DNA of 24,687 nt from Verrucomicrobiota bacterium (GCA_023391285.1 JAEWBF010000081.1:1-24687); one strand, 5' to 3'; positions 1-7,623 are shown, counted from the stretch's first letter. Notes: generated from the sequence alone by a model not told the origin. A program made the numbers and translations.

Positions 1-1
1 G

Positions 2-27
2 GGTTGCGCGACGAGCGCGCAACCTAC
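2..27 (-). repeat. REP-like hairpin with GTAG foot (copy 1)
   Basis: A perfect 9-bp inverted repeat, GGTTGCGCG (2-10) and CGCGCAACC (16-24), surrounds a 5-nt loop ACGAG. It is followed by TAC, so the minus strand reads GTAG directly into the stem. This matches the architecture of REP elements (GTAG tetranucleotide plus palindrome). It is homologous to the hairpin at 679-703. It is truncated by nothing visible, but the window starts only one base before it, so a larger cluster to the left cannot be excluded. Confidence 0.7.
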
Positions 28-183
28 CTGGCGGCTAATGGGCAACGAAGGCGGGTGAGAAACGGGACTTCTTTCGGGAAAAACGGTTTGCGCGAAATGC
101 GGGGGCAGGTTCTACCTTTCATTCCGCTCGCGCGGCGACGTGCGCCGTGAAAGCGAAACATCTACCCTGTTCCTCTTCATAAC

Positions 184-657
184 ATGCCTCTTGCCATTGG
201 TTCCAAAGCTCCGGATTTCACGCTCAAGACCAAGACCGCCGACGGTCCGAAAGATGTGAAGCTGAGCGACAGTTTCGGGAAGAAGCAGACGGTGCTGTTG
301 TTTTTCCCCGCGGCGTTCACGGGCGTGTGCACGCAGGAGATGTGCGACACGACGTCGGGGCTGAGTGAATACACGAATCTGGGCGCGGAGGTTTATGGCA
401 TCAGCGTGGACAATCCCTTCGCGCAGGAAGCGTGGGCGAAGCAGAACAACATCGGGATCACGCTGCTGAGCGATTTGAACAAGACGGTGACGAAGGCCTA
501 TGACGTGCTCTTCCCGAATCTCGTCGGGATGTATGAAACCTCGGCGCGGGCGGCGTTCGTGATCGGCAAGGATGGCGTGATCAAGTATGCGGAGCAGACG
601 CCGACGCCGAAGGATCTGCCGAATTTTGCCGCGGTGAAAGCGGCGTTGGCGAAGTAA
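184..657 (+). CDS. Peroxiredoxin (Prx5/AhpE-like thiol peroxidase)
   Basis: A 157-residue cytosolic thiol peroxidase that would reduce hydrogen peroxide or organic hydroperoxides. The peroxidatic motif P42-A-A-F-T46-G-V-C49 is intact, with Cys49 as the predicted peroxidatic cysteine. Cys54, five residues later, is a possible resolving cysteine. The start of the fold (IGSKAPDFTL), the FFPAAFTGVC active-site loop and the late FVIGKDGVIKYAE strand pair are typical of the AhpC/TSA superfamily, and the length is normal for the Prx5/AhpE branch. ATG 184 is preceded by a CU-rich leader (CCTGTTCCTCTTCATAAC) and no Shine-Dalgarno. The next gene, acnA, begins 57 bp downstream after a REP-like hairpin, so cotranscription is uncertain. 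Which subfamily it belongs to (AhpE, Prx5 or BCP-like) is not settled by reading alone. Confidence 0.93.
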   Translation: MPLAIGSKAPDFTLKTKTADGPKDVKLSDSFGKKQTVLLFFPAAFTGVCTQEMCDTTSGLSEYTNLGAEVYGISVDNPFAQEAWAKQNNIGITLLSDLNKTVTKAYDVLFPNLVGMYETSARAAFVIGKDGVIKYAEQTPTPKDLPNFAAVKAALAK

Positions 658-678
658 GGACGACGAATTGTGCGCATT

Positions 679-703
679 GTGGCGCGGCGAGCGCGCCACC
701 TAT
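679..703 (-). repeat. REP-like hairpin with ATAG foot (copy 2)
   Basis: GTGGCGCG (679-686) and CGCGCCAC (692-699) form a perfect 8-bp stem with loop GCGAG, followed by CTAT. On the minus strand it reads ATAG then the stem. Relative to the hairpin at 2-27, the third stem pair changes from T-A to G-C on both arms, a compensatory change that keeps the structure. It lies in the short spacer between the peroxiredoxin gene and acnA, immediately upstream of the acnA start. Confidence 0.65.
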
Positions 704-714
704 TCTTTCGAACC

Positions 715-3606
715 ATGAATCTTCCGAATCCGTTCAATACCCTGCAGAGCTTCTCGGCCAACGGGGCGACGCATCAATTTTACTCGCTGCCGGCGTTGGC
801 GTCGGCGGGCTTTGAAGTGAAGAAGCTGCCGGTCTCGGTGCGGCTCGTGCTCGAGTCGTTGTTGCGCAACGCCGACGGCAAGCGTGTATCCGAGCAGGCG
901 ATTCGCAGCCTCGCGTCGTGGGGGGCGAAGGCGGAGCGGACGGAGGAGATTCCCTTCGTGGTCGCGCGGATCGTGTTGCAGGACTTCACGGGCGTGCCGT
1001 TGCTGGTCGATCTCGCGGCGATGCGGGCGGCGGTGGCGCGAATGGGGAAGGATCCGAAGATCATCGAGCCGCTCGTGCCGGTGGATCTGGTTGTCGACCA
1101 TTCGGTGCAGGTGGATTTCGCGGGCAGTGCGGAAGCGCTGGCGAAGAATCTGGAATTGGAGTTCACGCGGAATCGGGAGCGTTACCAGTTCCTGAAATGG
1201 GGCATGCAGGCGTTCGACACGTTCAAGGTCGTGCCGCCGGGCATCGGCATCGTGCACCAGGTGAATCTCGAGTATCTGGCGAAAGGCGTGCTGAGCGACA
1301 CGAACGGTGTTTATTATCCGGATACGCTGGTCGGCACGGACTCGCACACCACGATGATCAACGGCCTCGGCATTGTGGGCTGGGGCGTGGGCGGTATCGA
1401 AGCCGAGGCGGGCATGCTGGGGCAGCCGGTGTATTTCCTGACGCCGGACGTGGTCGGCGTGCATTTGACTGGGGCGTTGCGCGAAGGTGTGACGGCGACG
1501 GACCTCGCGTTGACGATCACGCAGATGCTGCGCAAGGCGAAGGTCGTCGGAAAGTTCGTGGAGTTCTACGGTCCCGGCGCGGCGGCGTTGCCGGTGGTGG
1601 ATCGCGCGACGATTGCGAACATGGCGCCGGAGTATGGCGCGACGATGGGTTTCTTCCCGATCGACGAGGAGTGTTCGGTTTATCTGCGCGCGACGGGACG
1701 CGACGAGAAGCACGTCGCGTTGTATGAAGCTTACTACAAGGCGCAGCAGCTTTGGGGTATGCCGAAGCGCGGAGAGATCGAATATTCGGTCGATCTCGAG
1801 CTGGATCTCGCGTCGGTTTTGCCGAGTGTCGCCGGTCCGAAGCGGCCGCAGGATCGCATCGAGCTGCCGAATTTGGGACGGGAATTCGTGTCGGCGTTCT
1901 CGCGTCCGGTAACGGAGAGCGGATTCGGTAAACTCGCGGAAGAGTTCGAGAAGTCGGTGCACGTCGAAGGCGGCGGCTGGACGCGTCAATCGGGCAGCGG
2001 CGGCGCGCAAGACACGGACAATTTGAAGCCGGCGAATGGCGCCAAGGCGGCTGGTCTGCACAGCGACATCAGCCAGAAGGACACGAGCGTGACGACGGAG
2101 CGCGAGATGGCGAACAACCGTCCGACGCCGGATCCGGTGTCGATTCGCGCGAAGCGGATCGATGGCGAAGTCGGACACGGCAGCGTCTTGATCGCGGCGA
2201 TCACGAGCTGCACGAACACGTCGAATCCGAGCGTGATGCTCGCGGCGGGTTTGCTGGCGAAGAAGGCGGTGGAGCGCGGGCTGCGGGTGAATCCCGTGGT
2301 GAAGTCGTCGCTGGCGCCCGGTTCGCGCGTGGTGACCGATTACTTGGATAAGACGGGGCTGCAGCCGTATCTGGATCAACTTGGATTTCAGACGGTGGGC
2401 TATGGTTGCACGACCTGTATCGGCAACTCGGGTCCGCTGCATCCGGCGATCGAAGAGGCGGTGACGAAGAACGATCTCGTGGCGGCGTCGGTGTTGTCGG
2501 GCAACCGCAACTTCGAGGCGCGCGTGCACCAGAACATCAAGGCGAACTTCCTGATGTCGCCGCCGCTGGTGGTGGCATTTGCGCTGGCGGGCCGGGTGGA
2601 CATCGACATGTCGAAGGATCCGATCGGGCATGATCGCGATGGCAAGGACGTGTATCTGCGCGATCTGTGGCCGACGCTGCAGGAAGTGCGCGATCATATG
2701 CGCGCGGCGTTGAAGCCGGACGTGTATCGGAAGCTCTACAGCGATTTCGCGGAGCAGAATCCGAAGTGGAACGAAATCCCGTCGACGACCGGAAACGTTT
2801 ATCAGTTCGACGAGAAATCGACTTACATCCAGGAGCCGCCGTTTTTCGCGGGCTTTGGGATGCAGCCGGGCACGATCGAGGAAATCACGGGCGCGCGGCC
2901 GCTGGGTATTTTTGGCGATTCCGTGACGACGGACCACATCTCGCCAGCGGGTGCGATCAAGAAGAGTTCGCCGGCGGGGCGTTACCTGTTGGAGAACGGC
3001 GTAGCGTTCGAGGAGTTCAACTCCTATGGATCGCGCCGCGGCAACGACCGCGTGATGGTGCGCGGGACGTTCGCGAATGTGCGCATCAAGAACATGATGC
3101 TCGGCGGCAAAGAAGGTGGCAACACGCTCTACTTCGCGGCCGGGGCGGAGCAGGGTGAGGAGATGTCGATCTTCGACGCGGCTTCGCGCTACATCGCCGA
3201 CGGAACACCTTTGATCGTAATCGCCGGCCAGGAGTATGGCACGGGCTCGTCGCGCGATTGGGCGGCGAAGGGCACCAATCTATTGGGCGTGAAAGTGGTC
3301 GTGGCGCAGAGCTTCGAGCGCATTCATCGTTCCAATCTGGTGGGCATGGGCGTGCTGCCGGTGCAGTTCAAGGAAGGCACGACGGCGCAGACGCTCGGGC
3401 TGGATGGCTCCGAGACGTTTGACGTGCTGGGATTGAACATGGCGTTGAAGCCGCAGCAGGATTTGACGCTGAAGATCACGCGAAAGGATGGCACGGTGAC
3501 GCTGGTGCCGGTGCGCTGCCGGATCGATACGCCCATCGAGATCGATTACTTCCAGCACGGCGGAATTCTGCCGTATGTGCTGCGGCAGATCCTGGCTCAG
3601 AGCTGA
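715..3606 (+). CDS. acnA: Aconitate hydratase (AcnA type)
   Basis: Catalyses citrate/isocitrate isomerisation via cis-aconitate in the TCA cycle; a cytosolic 4Fe-4S enzyme of 963 residues. The three cluster ligands are visible: Cys499 in AITSCTNTSNP, and Cys565 and Cys568 in YGCTTCIGNSGP. The N-terminal region carries DSHTTMINGLGIVGWGVGGIEAEA, and the C-terminal swivel domain carries GDSVTTDHISPAG and EYGTGSSRDWAAKG. ATG 715 is chosen over the in-frame GTG 670 because the extra 15 residues are encoded by a REP-like hairpin and do not resemble the family N terminus. The linker between PKRPQDR (about residue 374) and the Cys499 motif is about 125 residues, roughly 50-60 longer than I recall for E. 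coli AcnA, and contains a Gly/Ser-rich stretch. It could use methyl-substituted substrates as some AcnA relatives do, but nothing in the neighbourhood suggests this. Confidence 0.97.
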   Translation: MNLPNPFNTLQSFSANGATHQFYSLPALASAGFEVKKLPVSVRLVLESLLRNADGKRVSEQAIRSLASWGAKAERTEEIPFVVARIVLQDFTGVPLLVDLAAMRAAVARMGKDPKIIEPLVPVDLVVDHSVQVDFAGSAEALAKNLELEFTRNRERYQFLKWGMQAFDTFKVVPPGIGIVHQVNLEYLAKGVLSDTNGVYYPDTLVGTDSHTTMINGLGIVGWGVGGIEAEAGMLGQPVYFLTPDVVGVHLTGALREGVTATDLALTITQMLRKAKVVGKFVEFYGPGAAALPVVDRATIANMAPEYGATMGFFPIDEECSVYLRATGRDEKHVALYEAYYKAQQLWGMPKRGEIEYSVDLELDLASVLPSVAGPKRPQDRIELPNLGREFVSAFSRPVTESGFGKLAEEFEKSVHVEGGGWTRQSGSGGAQDTDNLKPANGAKAAGLHSDISQKDTSVTTEREMANNRPTPDPVSIRAKRIDGEVGHGSVLIAAITSCTNTSNPSVMLAAGLLAKKAVERGLRVNPVVKSSLAPGSRVVTDYLDKTGLQPYLDQLGFQTVGYGCTTCIGNSGPLHPAIEEAVTKNDLVAASVLSGNRNFEARVHQNIKANFLMSPPLVVAFALAGRVDIDMSKDPIGHDRDGKDVYLRDLWPTLQEVRDHMRAALKPDVYRKLYSDFAEQNPKWNEIPSTTGNVYQFDEKSTYIQEPPFFAGFGMQPGTIEEITGARPLGIFGDSVTTDHISPAGAIKKSSPAGRYLLENGVAFEEFNSYGSRRGNDRVMVRGTFANVRIKNMMLGGKEGGNTLYFAAGAEQGEEMSIFDAASRYIADGTPLIVIAGQEYGTGSSRDWAAKGTNLLGVKVVVAQSFERIHRSNLVGMGVLPVQFKEGTTAQTLGLDGSETFDVLGLNMALKPQQDLTLKITRKDGTVTLVPVRCRIDTPIEIDYFQHGGILPYVLRQILAQS

Positions 3607-3637
3607 CGCGATGAGCGGCTGCTTTCGAACGCCGAAT

Positions 3638-3661
3638 GTCCCGCCGCTGACATGGCGGGGC
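3638..3661 (+). terminator. Possible stem-loop terminator after acnA
   Basis: CCCGCC (3640-3645) pairs with GGCGGG (3654-3659) around an 8-nt loop, extendable by one G-U and one G-C pair. It lies 32 bp after the acnA stop. There is no T tract, so if it ends transcription it would not be a classical intrinsic terminator. Confidence 0.35.
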
Positions 3662-3757
3662 ACGTTCGCAGGCAGACGTTGGCGGGGGCTTGCGACCTTG
3701 GTGACCACAGGCGAGGTTGCGGCGTCTTACGGATGTCGAAACCAAAAGTGAACTGAC

Positions 3758-4270
3758 ATGGCCGAACCCGCTGCAAAATCTGTTTTCATGGTGGATGCGT
3801 TTTCCGATCCGGTGATCGTGCGCATCACGGGCCGGGCGTTTTTCCAGAACAGCGCGTGTTTGAGAGATTTCGTGACGGAGATTTTGCGGCAGGGAAAATC
3901 GCGGTTCGTGCTGGATTTCCAAAAATGCGAAAGCATGGACAGCACCTTTCTCGGCGTGCTGGCGGGGGTGGCGCTGGATTTGAAGCGGCGGCCGGGTGGG
4001 GGAAGCATCGTGCTGGCGCGGATGGCTCCGCGAAACCTCGAGTTGGTGCGCAATCTGGGATTGCACCGGCTTTTGACGATCGACGCGGGCGAGTTGCCGC
4101 TGACACAGAACGATGGCGGCAAGCCGTTGGACTGTCGGGTGCAGACGGAACTCGAGCAGGCGAGGTTGGTGTTGGACGCGCACGAGAATCTCGTCGAGGC
4201 GGATGAGTCGAATCGGTCGAAGTTTCAGGATGTGCTGGCGTTCTTGAAGAACCGCGTGGCGGAAGGGTGA
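3758..4270 (+). CDS. STAS-domain protein (anti-sigma factor antagonist-like)
   Basis: A 170-residue soluble protein whose first ~115 residues form a STAS domain as in SpoIIAA/RsbV anti-anti-sigma factors. The key segment FVLDFQKCESMDSTFLGVLAGV (50-71) includes Asp61-Ser62, matching the serine phosphorylated in SpoIIAA. The C-terminal ~55 residues are a charged helical extension (TELEQARLVLDAHENLVEADESNRSKFQDVLAFLKN) not found in minimal antagonists; it may be a partner-binding tail. No cognate anti-sigma kinase or phosphatase is adjacent, so its partner is unknown. ATG 3758 has no Shine-Dalgarno. It stands alone, 151 bp after acnA and separated from trpB by a repeat-rich spacer. It could act in general stress, polarity or cell-cycle regulation; the sequence does not decide. 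Confidence 0.85.
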   Translation: MAEPAAKSVFMVDAFSDPVIVRITGRAFFQNSACLRDFVTEILRQGKSRFVLDFQKCESMDSTFLGVLAGVALDLKRRPGGGSIVLARMAPRNLELVRNLGLHRLLTIDAGELPLTQNDGGKPLDCRVQTELEQARLVLDAHENLVEADESNRSKFQDVLAFLKNRVAEG

Positions 4271-4294
4271 AATCTGCCGCAGGCGGATTTTGGG
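4271..4294 (+). terminator. Possible terminator after STAS gene
   Basis: Immediately after the stop codon, AATC-T-GCC and GGC-G-GATT form a short stem around GCA (4271-4289), followed by four T residues. The stem has an internal T/G mismatch and the T tract is short, so efficiency is doubtful. Confidence 0.4.
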
Positions 4295-4336
4295 TTACGG
4301 GTTTGGTGTTTCGGGTTCCGGGTTTTGGGTCTGGGA
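4291..4336 (+). repeat. GGGTTYCGGGTTT word repeat with G-quadruplex potential
   Basis: Six GGG runs occur at 4292, 4299, 4313, 4320, 4327 and 4333, separated by T-rich loops. The last four have loops of 4, 4 and 3 nt, which satisfies the canonical intramolecular G-quadruplex pattern. The other strand reads as tandem (A)ACCCG(A)AA words. It sits on the sense strand of the trpB leader, about 60 nt before the ATG. Confidence 0.6.
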
Positions 4337-4393
4337 ACGCGCAGGCAAATCCGGTTTGCGTCCACGTGAAGGCGCGGCTCAGTGTGGATACGA

Positions 4394-5620
4394 ATGTCCA
4401 CCGAAGTTTCCCATACGCGCGTTGACCGACACTCACTTCCTGATGCTGCGGGCCGCTTCGGCCGTTATGGCGGCGTGTTTGTGCCGGAGACGTTGATGAC
4501 GGCGCTGGAGGAGCTGGGAGCGGCTTACGATGTGGCGCGGAAGGACGAAAGTTTTCTCAAGGAGCTGCGGCATCATCTCAAGGAGTTCGCGGGGCGGCCG
4601 ACGGAGTTGTATTTCGCGGAGCGGCTGACCGAGCACTGCGGCGGCGCGAAGATTTATTTGAAGCGCGAAGACCTGCTCCACACGGGCGCGCATAAGATCA
4701 ACAACGCGATTGGCCAGGCGCTGCTGGCGCGACGGATGGGGAAGAAGCGGATCATCGCGGAGACGGGCGCGGGGCAGCATGGGGTGGCGACGGCGGCGGT
4801 CTGCGCGAAATTTGGGCTGGAGTGCGTGGTTTACATGGGCGCGGTGGACATGGAGCGGCAGGCGTTGAACGTGTTTCGCATGCGGCTCATGGGCGCGGAA
4901 GTGCGCAGCGTGGAGTCGGGGCAGAAGACGTTGAAGGATGCGGTGAACGAGGCGATGCGCGATTGGGTGACGAATGTGCGCGACACGCATTATATCCTGG
5001 GCTCGGCGTTGGGGTCGCATCCGTATCCGATGATGGTGCGGGATTTTCATCGCGTGATCGGACAGGAGGCGCGCGAACAGATCATGGCGCGCGAAGGGCG
5101 ATTGCCGGATGAGATCGTGGCGTGCGTGGGAGGCGGATCGAATGCGATCGGGGTTTTCTTCGAGTTCCTCGACGAGCCGAAGGTGCGGCTGGTGGGGGTC
5201 GAAGCGGGCGGACGCGGGATCAAGCGCGGGGAGCACGCGGCGCGCTTCGAAGGGGGGAAGCTGGGCGTGTTGCAGGGAGCGAAGACATTTATCCTGCAGG
5301 ATGAGGATGGGCAGATTGAGCTCACGCATTCGGTGAGCGCGGGGCTGGACTATGCGGCGATCGGGCCGGAGCACGCGTATTATCGGGAGAAGAAGCGGAT
5401 TGATTTCGCGTATGCGTGCGACGACGAGGTGCTGGAGACGTTTCAGTTGTGTTCGCGGCTGGAGGGAATCATCCCGGCGCTCGAAAGCACGCATGCGCTG
5501 GTGCATGGATTAAAGCGCGCGAAGCAGATGCGGAAGGATGAGATTTTGGTGATCAATCTGTCCGGGCGCGGCGACAAAGATGTTAACCAGGTCGCGAAGA
5601 TGCTGGGCGTGAAGTTGTAG
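4394..5620 (+). CDS. trpB: Tryptophan synthase beta chain
   Basis: PLP enzyme of 408 residues condensing indole with serine in the last step of tryptophan synthesis; normally acts in an alpha2beta2 complex with TrpA. The PLP lysine is Lys101 in LLHTGAHKINNAIGQ, and the phosphate-binding loop is CVGGGSNAIG. RFGRYGGVFVPETLM at the N terminus, AETGAGQHGVATA and the closing LVINLSGRGDKD are all typical of TrpB1. ATG 4394 is preferred over an in-frame GTG 12 bases upstream; neither has a ribosome-binding site. No trpA or other trp gene is in the window: the next genes are a four-helix-bundle cassette and yicC. The cassette end abuts the trpB stop codon. Confidence 0.97.
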   Translation: MSTEVSHTRVDRHSLPDAAGRFGRYGGVFVPETLMTALEELGAAYDVARKDESFLKELRHHLKEFAGRPTELYFAERLTEHCGGAKIYLKREDLLHTGAHKINNAIGQALLARRMGKKRIIAETGAGQHGVATAAVCAKFGLECVVYMGAVDMERQALNVFRMRLMGAEVRSVESGQKTLKDAVNEAMRDWVTNVRDTHYILGSALGSHPYPMMVRDFHRVIGQEAREQIMAREGRLPDEIVACVGGGSNAIGVFFEFLDEPKVRLVGVEAGGRGIKRGEHAARFEGGKLGVLQGAKTFILQDEDGQIELTHSVSAGLDYAAIGPEHAYYREKKRIDFAYACDDEVLETFQLCSRLEGIIPALESTHALVHGLKRAKQMRKDEILVINLSGRGDKDVNQVAKMLGVKL

Positions 5621-6054
5621 AAATCCCAGACGCCAAAGGTCCAAACGCCAAAGAAATCCCAATGGGAGAAAAGCCGAAGGATCTGGAGGAGCGAACGGCG
5701 GTGTTCGCGGAGGGCGTGCGCGAATTTGTGCGAGGTTTGCCGCGGACGATTTCGAATATCGAAGACGTGAAACAGTTGGTGCGCGCTTCGGGTTCGGTGG
5801 CGGCGAATTGCATCGAGGGAAACGAGGCGTTGGGAGACAAGGATCGCGTGATGAAATTTCGGACCTGTCGGAAAGAGGCGAAAGAATCCGAGCTGTGGCT
5901 GCGACTCGTGTATACGGGAGGGAATGCGACGCTGGTGGAAAGGCAGCGTGAACTGCGGGGTGAGGCGCACGAGTTGAAGCTTATCTTTTCCGCGATCGTG
6001 AAGAAGCTGGAGTGAGAATTGTTTGGCCTTTGGCGGTTTGGCGTTTGGGATTTC
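5620..6054. mobile_element. Putative cassette with inverted ends carrying a four-helix-bundle gene
   Basis: The left end GAAATCCCAGACGCCAAA (5620-5637) is the inverted complement of the right end TTTGGCGTTTGGGATTTC (6037-6054), with 17 of 18 positions matching. Inside the left end the words GAAATCCCA (5620, 5653) and ACGCCAAAG (5630, 5645) are each repeated, and similar words occur inside the right end. The only gene between the ends is the four-helix-bundle protein. The unit starts at the last base of the trpB stop and ends 4 bases before the yicC ATG. No transposase is encoded, so mobility would need an enzyme acting in trans; calling it mobile is an inference. Confidence 0.5.
5662..6015 (+). 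CDS. Four-helix-bundle protein (S23/IVP family)
   Basis: A 117-residue, almost entirely helical protein. The pattern LEERTAVFAEGVREFVRGLPR...QLVRASGSVAANCIEGNEA...FRTCRKEAKESELWLRLV...E..EL..IFSAIVKKLE matches the small family first described from intervening sequences in 23S rRNA genes of Leptospira and relatives (TIGR02436-type), to which the Avd accessory proteins of diversity-generating retroelements are related. Its function is unknown; proposed roles are nucleic-acid binding. ATG 5662 follows the second GAAATCCCA word directly, so the repeat forms its 5' leader. No reverse transcriptase, template/variable repeat or rRNA is nearby, so neither a DGR nor an rRNA intervening sequence is supported. 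It sits in an inverted-repeat cassette between trpB and yicC. Confidence 0.88.
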   Translation: MGEKPKDLEERTAVFAEGVREFVRGLPRTISNIEDVKQLVRASGSVAANCIEGNEALGDKDRVMKFRTCRKEAKESELWLRLVYTGGNATLVERQRELRGEAHELKLIFSAIVKKLE

Positions 6055-6058
6055 CGGC

Positions 6059-6931
6059 ATGCGAAGCATGACGGGGTATGGTCGGGCGGTGGGGGCGGTC
6101 GGGAGCTTCACGCTCACGGTGCAGGTGAGTTCGGTGAATCGGAAGACGCTCGATCTGGCGGTGAATGTGCCGAAGGACTGGGACAACCTGGAGGCGGCGA
6201 TCGGGGAACAGGTGCGGAAGGTGGCGGCGCGTGGACGCGTGTCGGTGGTCGTGGAACTTACCGGGGCGGCGGGGACGAGCGAGATCGTGTGGGACGAGGT
6301 CGAGGTGAACGCGGCGATTGACCGGTTGGCAGCGCTGGCGGCGGCGCGAGGGATCGAGTTTTCTCCGACACCGGAATTGTTGTGGTCGGTGGCGAATTCG
6401 CAGCGGAAGGCGGCGGAACTGCCGTCGGCGGAGGATGCGGGGCCGGCGGTGTTGGATGCGGTGGCGGAAGCGTTGCGGGGGTTCGTCGCGATGCGCGCGC
6501 AAGAAGGTGAGGCGCTGTTGGTGGATTTTCTCGCGCGGTTGAATGTGCTGAAAGGGCACGTCGACGCGATTGCGGGGCGGGCGCCGCAGGTGGCGCCGGG
6601 ATATCGCGAATTGTTGTTGCAACGACTGCGTCAGGCGGGGCTCGACCTGGATGTGAGCGACGAGCGCGTGCTGAAGGAAGTGGCGCTGTTTGCGGATCGC
6701 TCGGATGTAACGGAAGAACTGACGCGACTACGCAGTCATCTGGAGCAATTCACGACGCTGCTGAAATCGAAGGGGGAGATCGGGCGGAAAGCGGAGTTCA
6801 TCCTGCAGGAGATCGGGCGCGAAGTGAACACGATCGGGGCGAAGGCGAACGACCTGGCGATTTCGAAGGCGGTGATCGAACTGAAGAACGAGCTCGAGCG
6901 GGTGCGGGAGCAGATTGCGAATGTGGAGTGA
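6059..6931 (+). CDS. yicC: YicC family endoribonuclease/RNA-degradation factor
   Basis: A 290-residue cytosolic protein of the YicC/YloC family, members of which have been described as endoribonucleases or adaptors in small-RNA turnover. It opens with the family hallmark MRSMTGYGRA and closes with the highly conserved DUF1732 block (KGEIGRKAEFILQEIGREVNTIGAK followed by ISKAVIELKNELERVREQIANVE). The middle region is helical. ATG 6059 is chosen because the family begins with MxSMTGYG; an in-frame start 36 bases upstream would only translate the cassette's right inverted repeat. No Shine-Dalgarno. In many bacteria yicC precedes gmk; here it is followed by a convergent lspA, so that linkage is absent. 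Confidence 0.95.
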   Translation: MRSMTGYGRAVGAVGSFTLTVQVSSVNRKTLDLAVNVPKDWDNLEAAIGEQVRKVAARGRVSVVVELTGAAGTSEIVWDEVEVNAAIDRLAALAAARGIEFSPTPELLWSVANSQRKAAELPSAEDAGPAVLDAVAEALRGFVAMRAQEGEALLVDFLARLNVLKGHVDAIAGRAPQVAPGYRELLLQRLRQAGLDLDVSDERVLKEVALFADRSDVTEELTRLRSHLEQFTTLLKSKGEIGRKAEFILQEIGREVNTIGAKANDLAISKAVIELKNELERVREQIANVE

Positions 6932-6990
6932 GCGCGCGCGAAGCGCGCAAGCTCCAAGGACCAAGATCCAAGCTCCAGAGAAACCCCAAG
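6932..6990. repeat. Hairpin and CCAAG-word repeat between yicC and lspA
   Basis: A GC hairpin (GCGCGC - GAA - GCGCGC, around 6934-6948) follows the yicC stop. It is followed by a string of related words: GCTCCAAGGACC, AAGATCCAAGCTCC and AGAGAAACCCCAAGG. These resemble the CCAAA words at the four-helix cassette. The region lies between two convergent genes and has no T tract for either strand. Confidence 0.5.
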
Positions 6991-7028
6991 GCACAAATAT
7001 CAAGATCGATCCCGAGGAGGGGCGCTTG

Positions 7029-7589
7029 TCACTTCGGCTCGCGAAACGATTTCCAGAGATATAACACGACGCCGATGCAGATGCCCGAGTCGGCGACGTT
7101 GAAAGTCGGATACACGTAACTGCCGAAGTGCAGGTCGACGAAGTCGATGACGTGGCCGTGAAGAAGTCGGTCGACGAGGTTGCCGGCAATACCACCGCAA
7201 AGGAGGCCGAAGGAGACTTGGGTGGCGCGATGCTGGAGTCCGAGCGTGTGGCGCCAGAAGAAGATTCCCACGAGCGTGGCGGCGGCGAGGATGGCGAGGA
7301 AGACGCTCTGGCCGGAGAACATGCTCCACGCGGCACCGGTGTTGCCGACGTGGACGATGTAGAAGAAGCCGTCGATGACGGTGATCGCGCCGGGTTTGCC
7401 GTAAGTGGGAAACGGCAGGTTCGAATCGATCCAGAACTTGGTCGCTTGATCGGCGATGAAGACGCCGAGGGCGATGAGAAGAAGCGTGCGATAAACGAGC
7501 AGGCGCTCGATCTTCGATTTTCGATTCTCGATCTTGGATTCTCCGAGCGCGGGGGGCGTCGGCGGCGAAGGGTGTGCCGTGGGATTCAA
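7029..7589 (-). CDS. lspA: Lipoprotein signal peptidase (signal peptidase II)
   Basis: An inner-membrane aspartyl protease that cleaves the signal peptide of prolipoproteins after lipidation. Four hydrophobic segments are visible, with family motifs NTGAAWSMF (83-91) and the catalytic pair Asp140 (GNLVDR) and Asp167 (FNVADS), numbered from the TTG at 7589. The start is uncertain: the only in-frame initiation codon found is this TTG, and residues 16-28 (GESKIENRKSKIE) are encoded by a TCGATTTT-type repeat. The conserved protein begins around LLVYRTLLLIALGVFIADQATK. It lies 34 bp downstream of the DksA-like gene and in the same orientation as ileS; ileS-lspA linkage is common in bacteria. Length 186, slightly long because of the repeat-coded N terminus. 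Confidence 0.92.
   Translation of the reverse strand: MNPTAHPSPPTPPALGESKIENRKSKIERLLVYRTLLLIALGVFIADQATKFWIDSNLPFPTYGKPGAITVIDGFFYIVHVGNTGAAWSMFSGQSVFLAILAAATLVGIFFWRHTLGLQHRATQVSFGLLCGGIAGNLVDRLLHGHVIDFVDLHFGSYVYPTFNVADSGICIGVVLYLWKSFREPK
7505..7545. repeat. TCGATTTT word repeat at the lspA 5' end
   Basis: The plus strand shows CGATCTTCGATTTTCGATT then CTCGATCTTGGATT, a degenerate tandem of TTCGATT. A related stretch (GAATCGGAAATCTCAAATCG) follows at about 7594-7613. On the minus strand the first block falls in the lspA reading frame. The same word occurs inside hemF at 14694-14724. Confidence 0.65.
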
Positions 7590-7623
7590 ACGAGAATCGG
7601 AAATCTCAAATCGATGAGGCGAG

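Noticed and set aside
4290..4394. Trp-containing leader peptide (Trp-Val-Trp) before trpB, suggesting attenuation
   Set aside because: The Trp codons arise from the GGGTTTTGGGTCTGGG repeat, the frame runs on past the trpB start, and no terminator/antiterminator pair is seen.
5662..6015. Diversity-generating retroelement Avd or 23S rRNA intervening sequence
   Set aside because: No reverse transcriptase, template/variable repeat pair or rRNA sequence is in the window.
6023..6058. Earlier YicC start
   Set aside because: Translates the right inverted repeat of the cassette; the family N terminus is MxSMTGYG.
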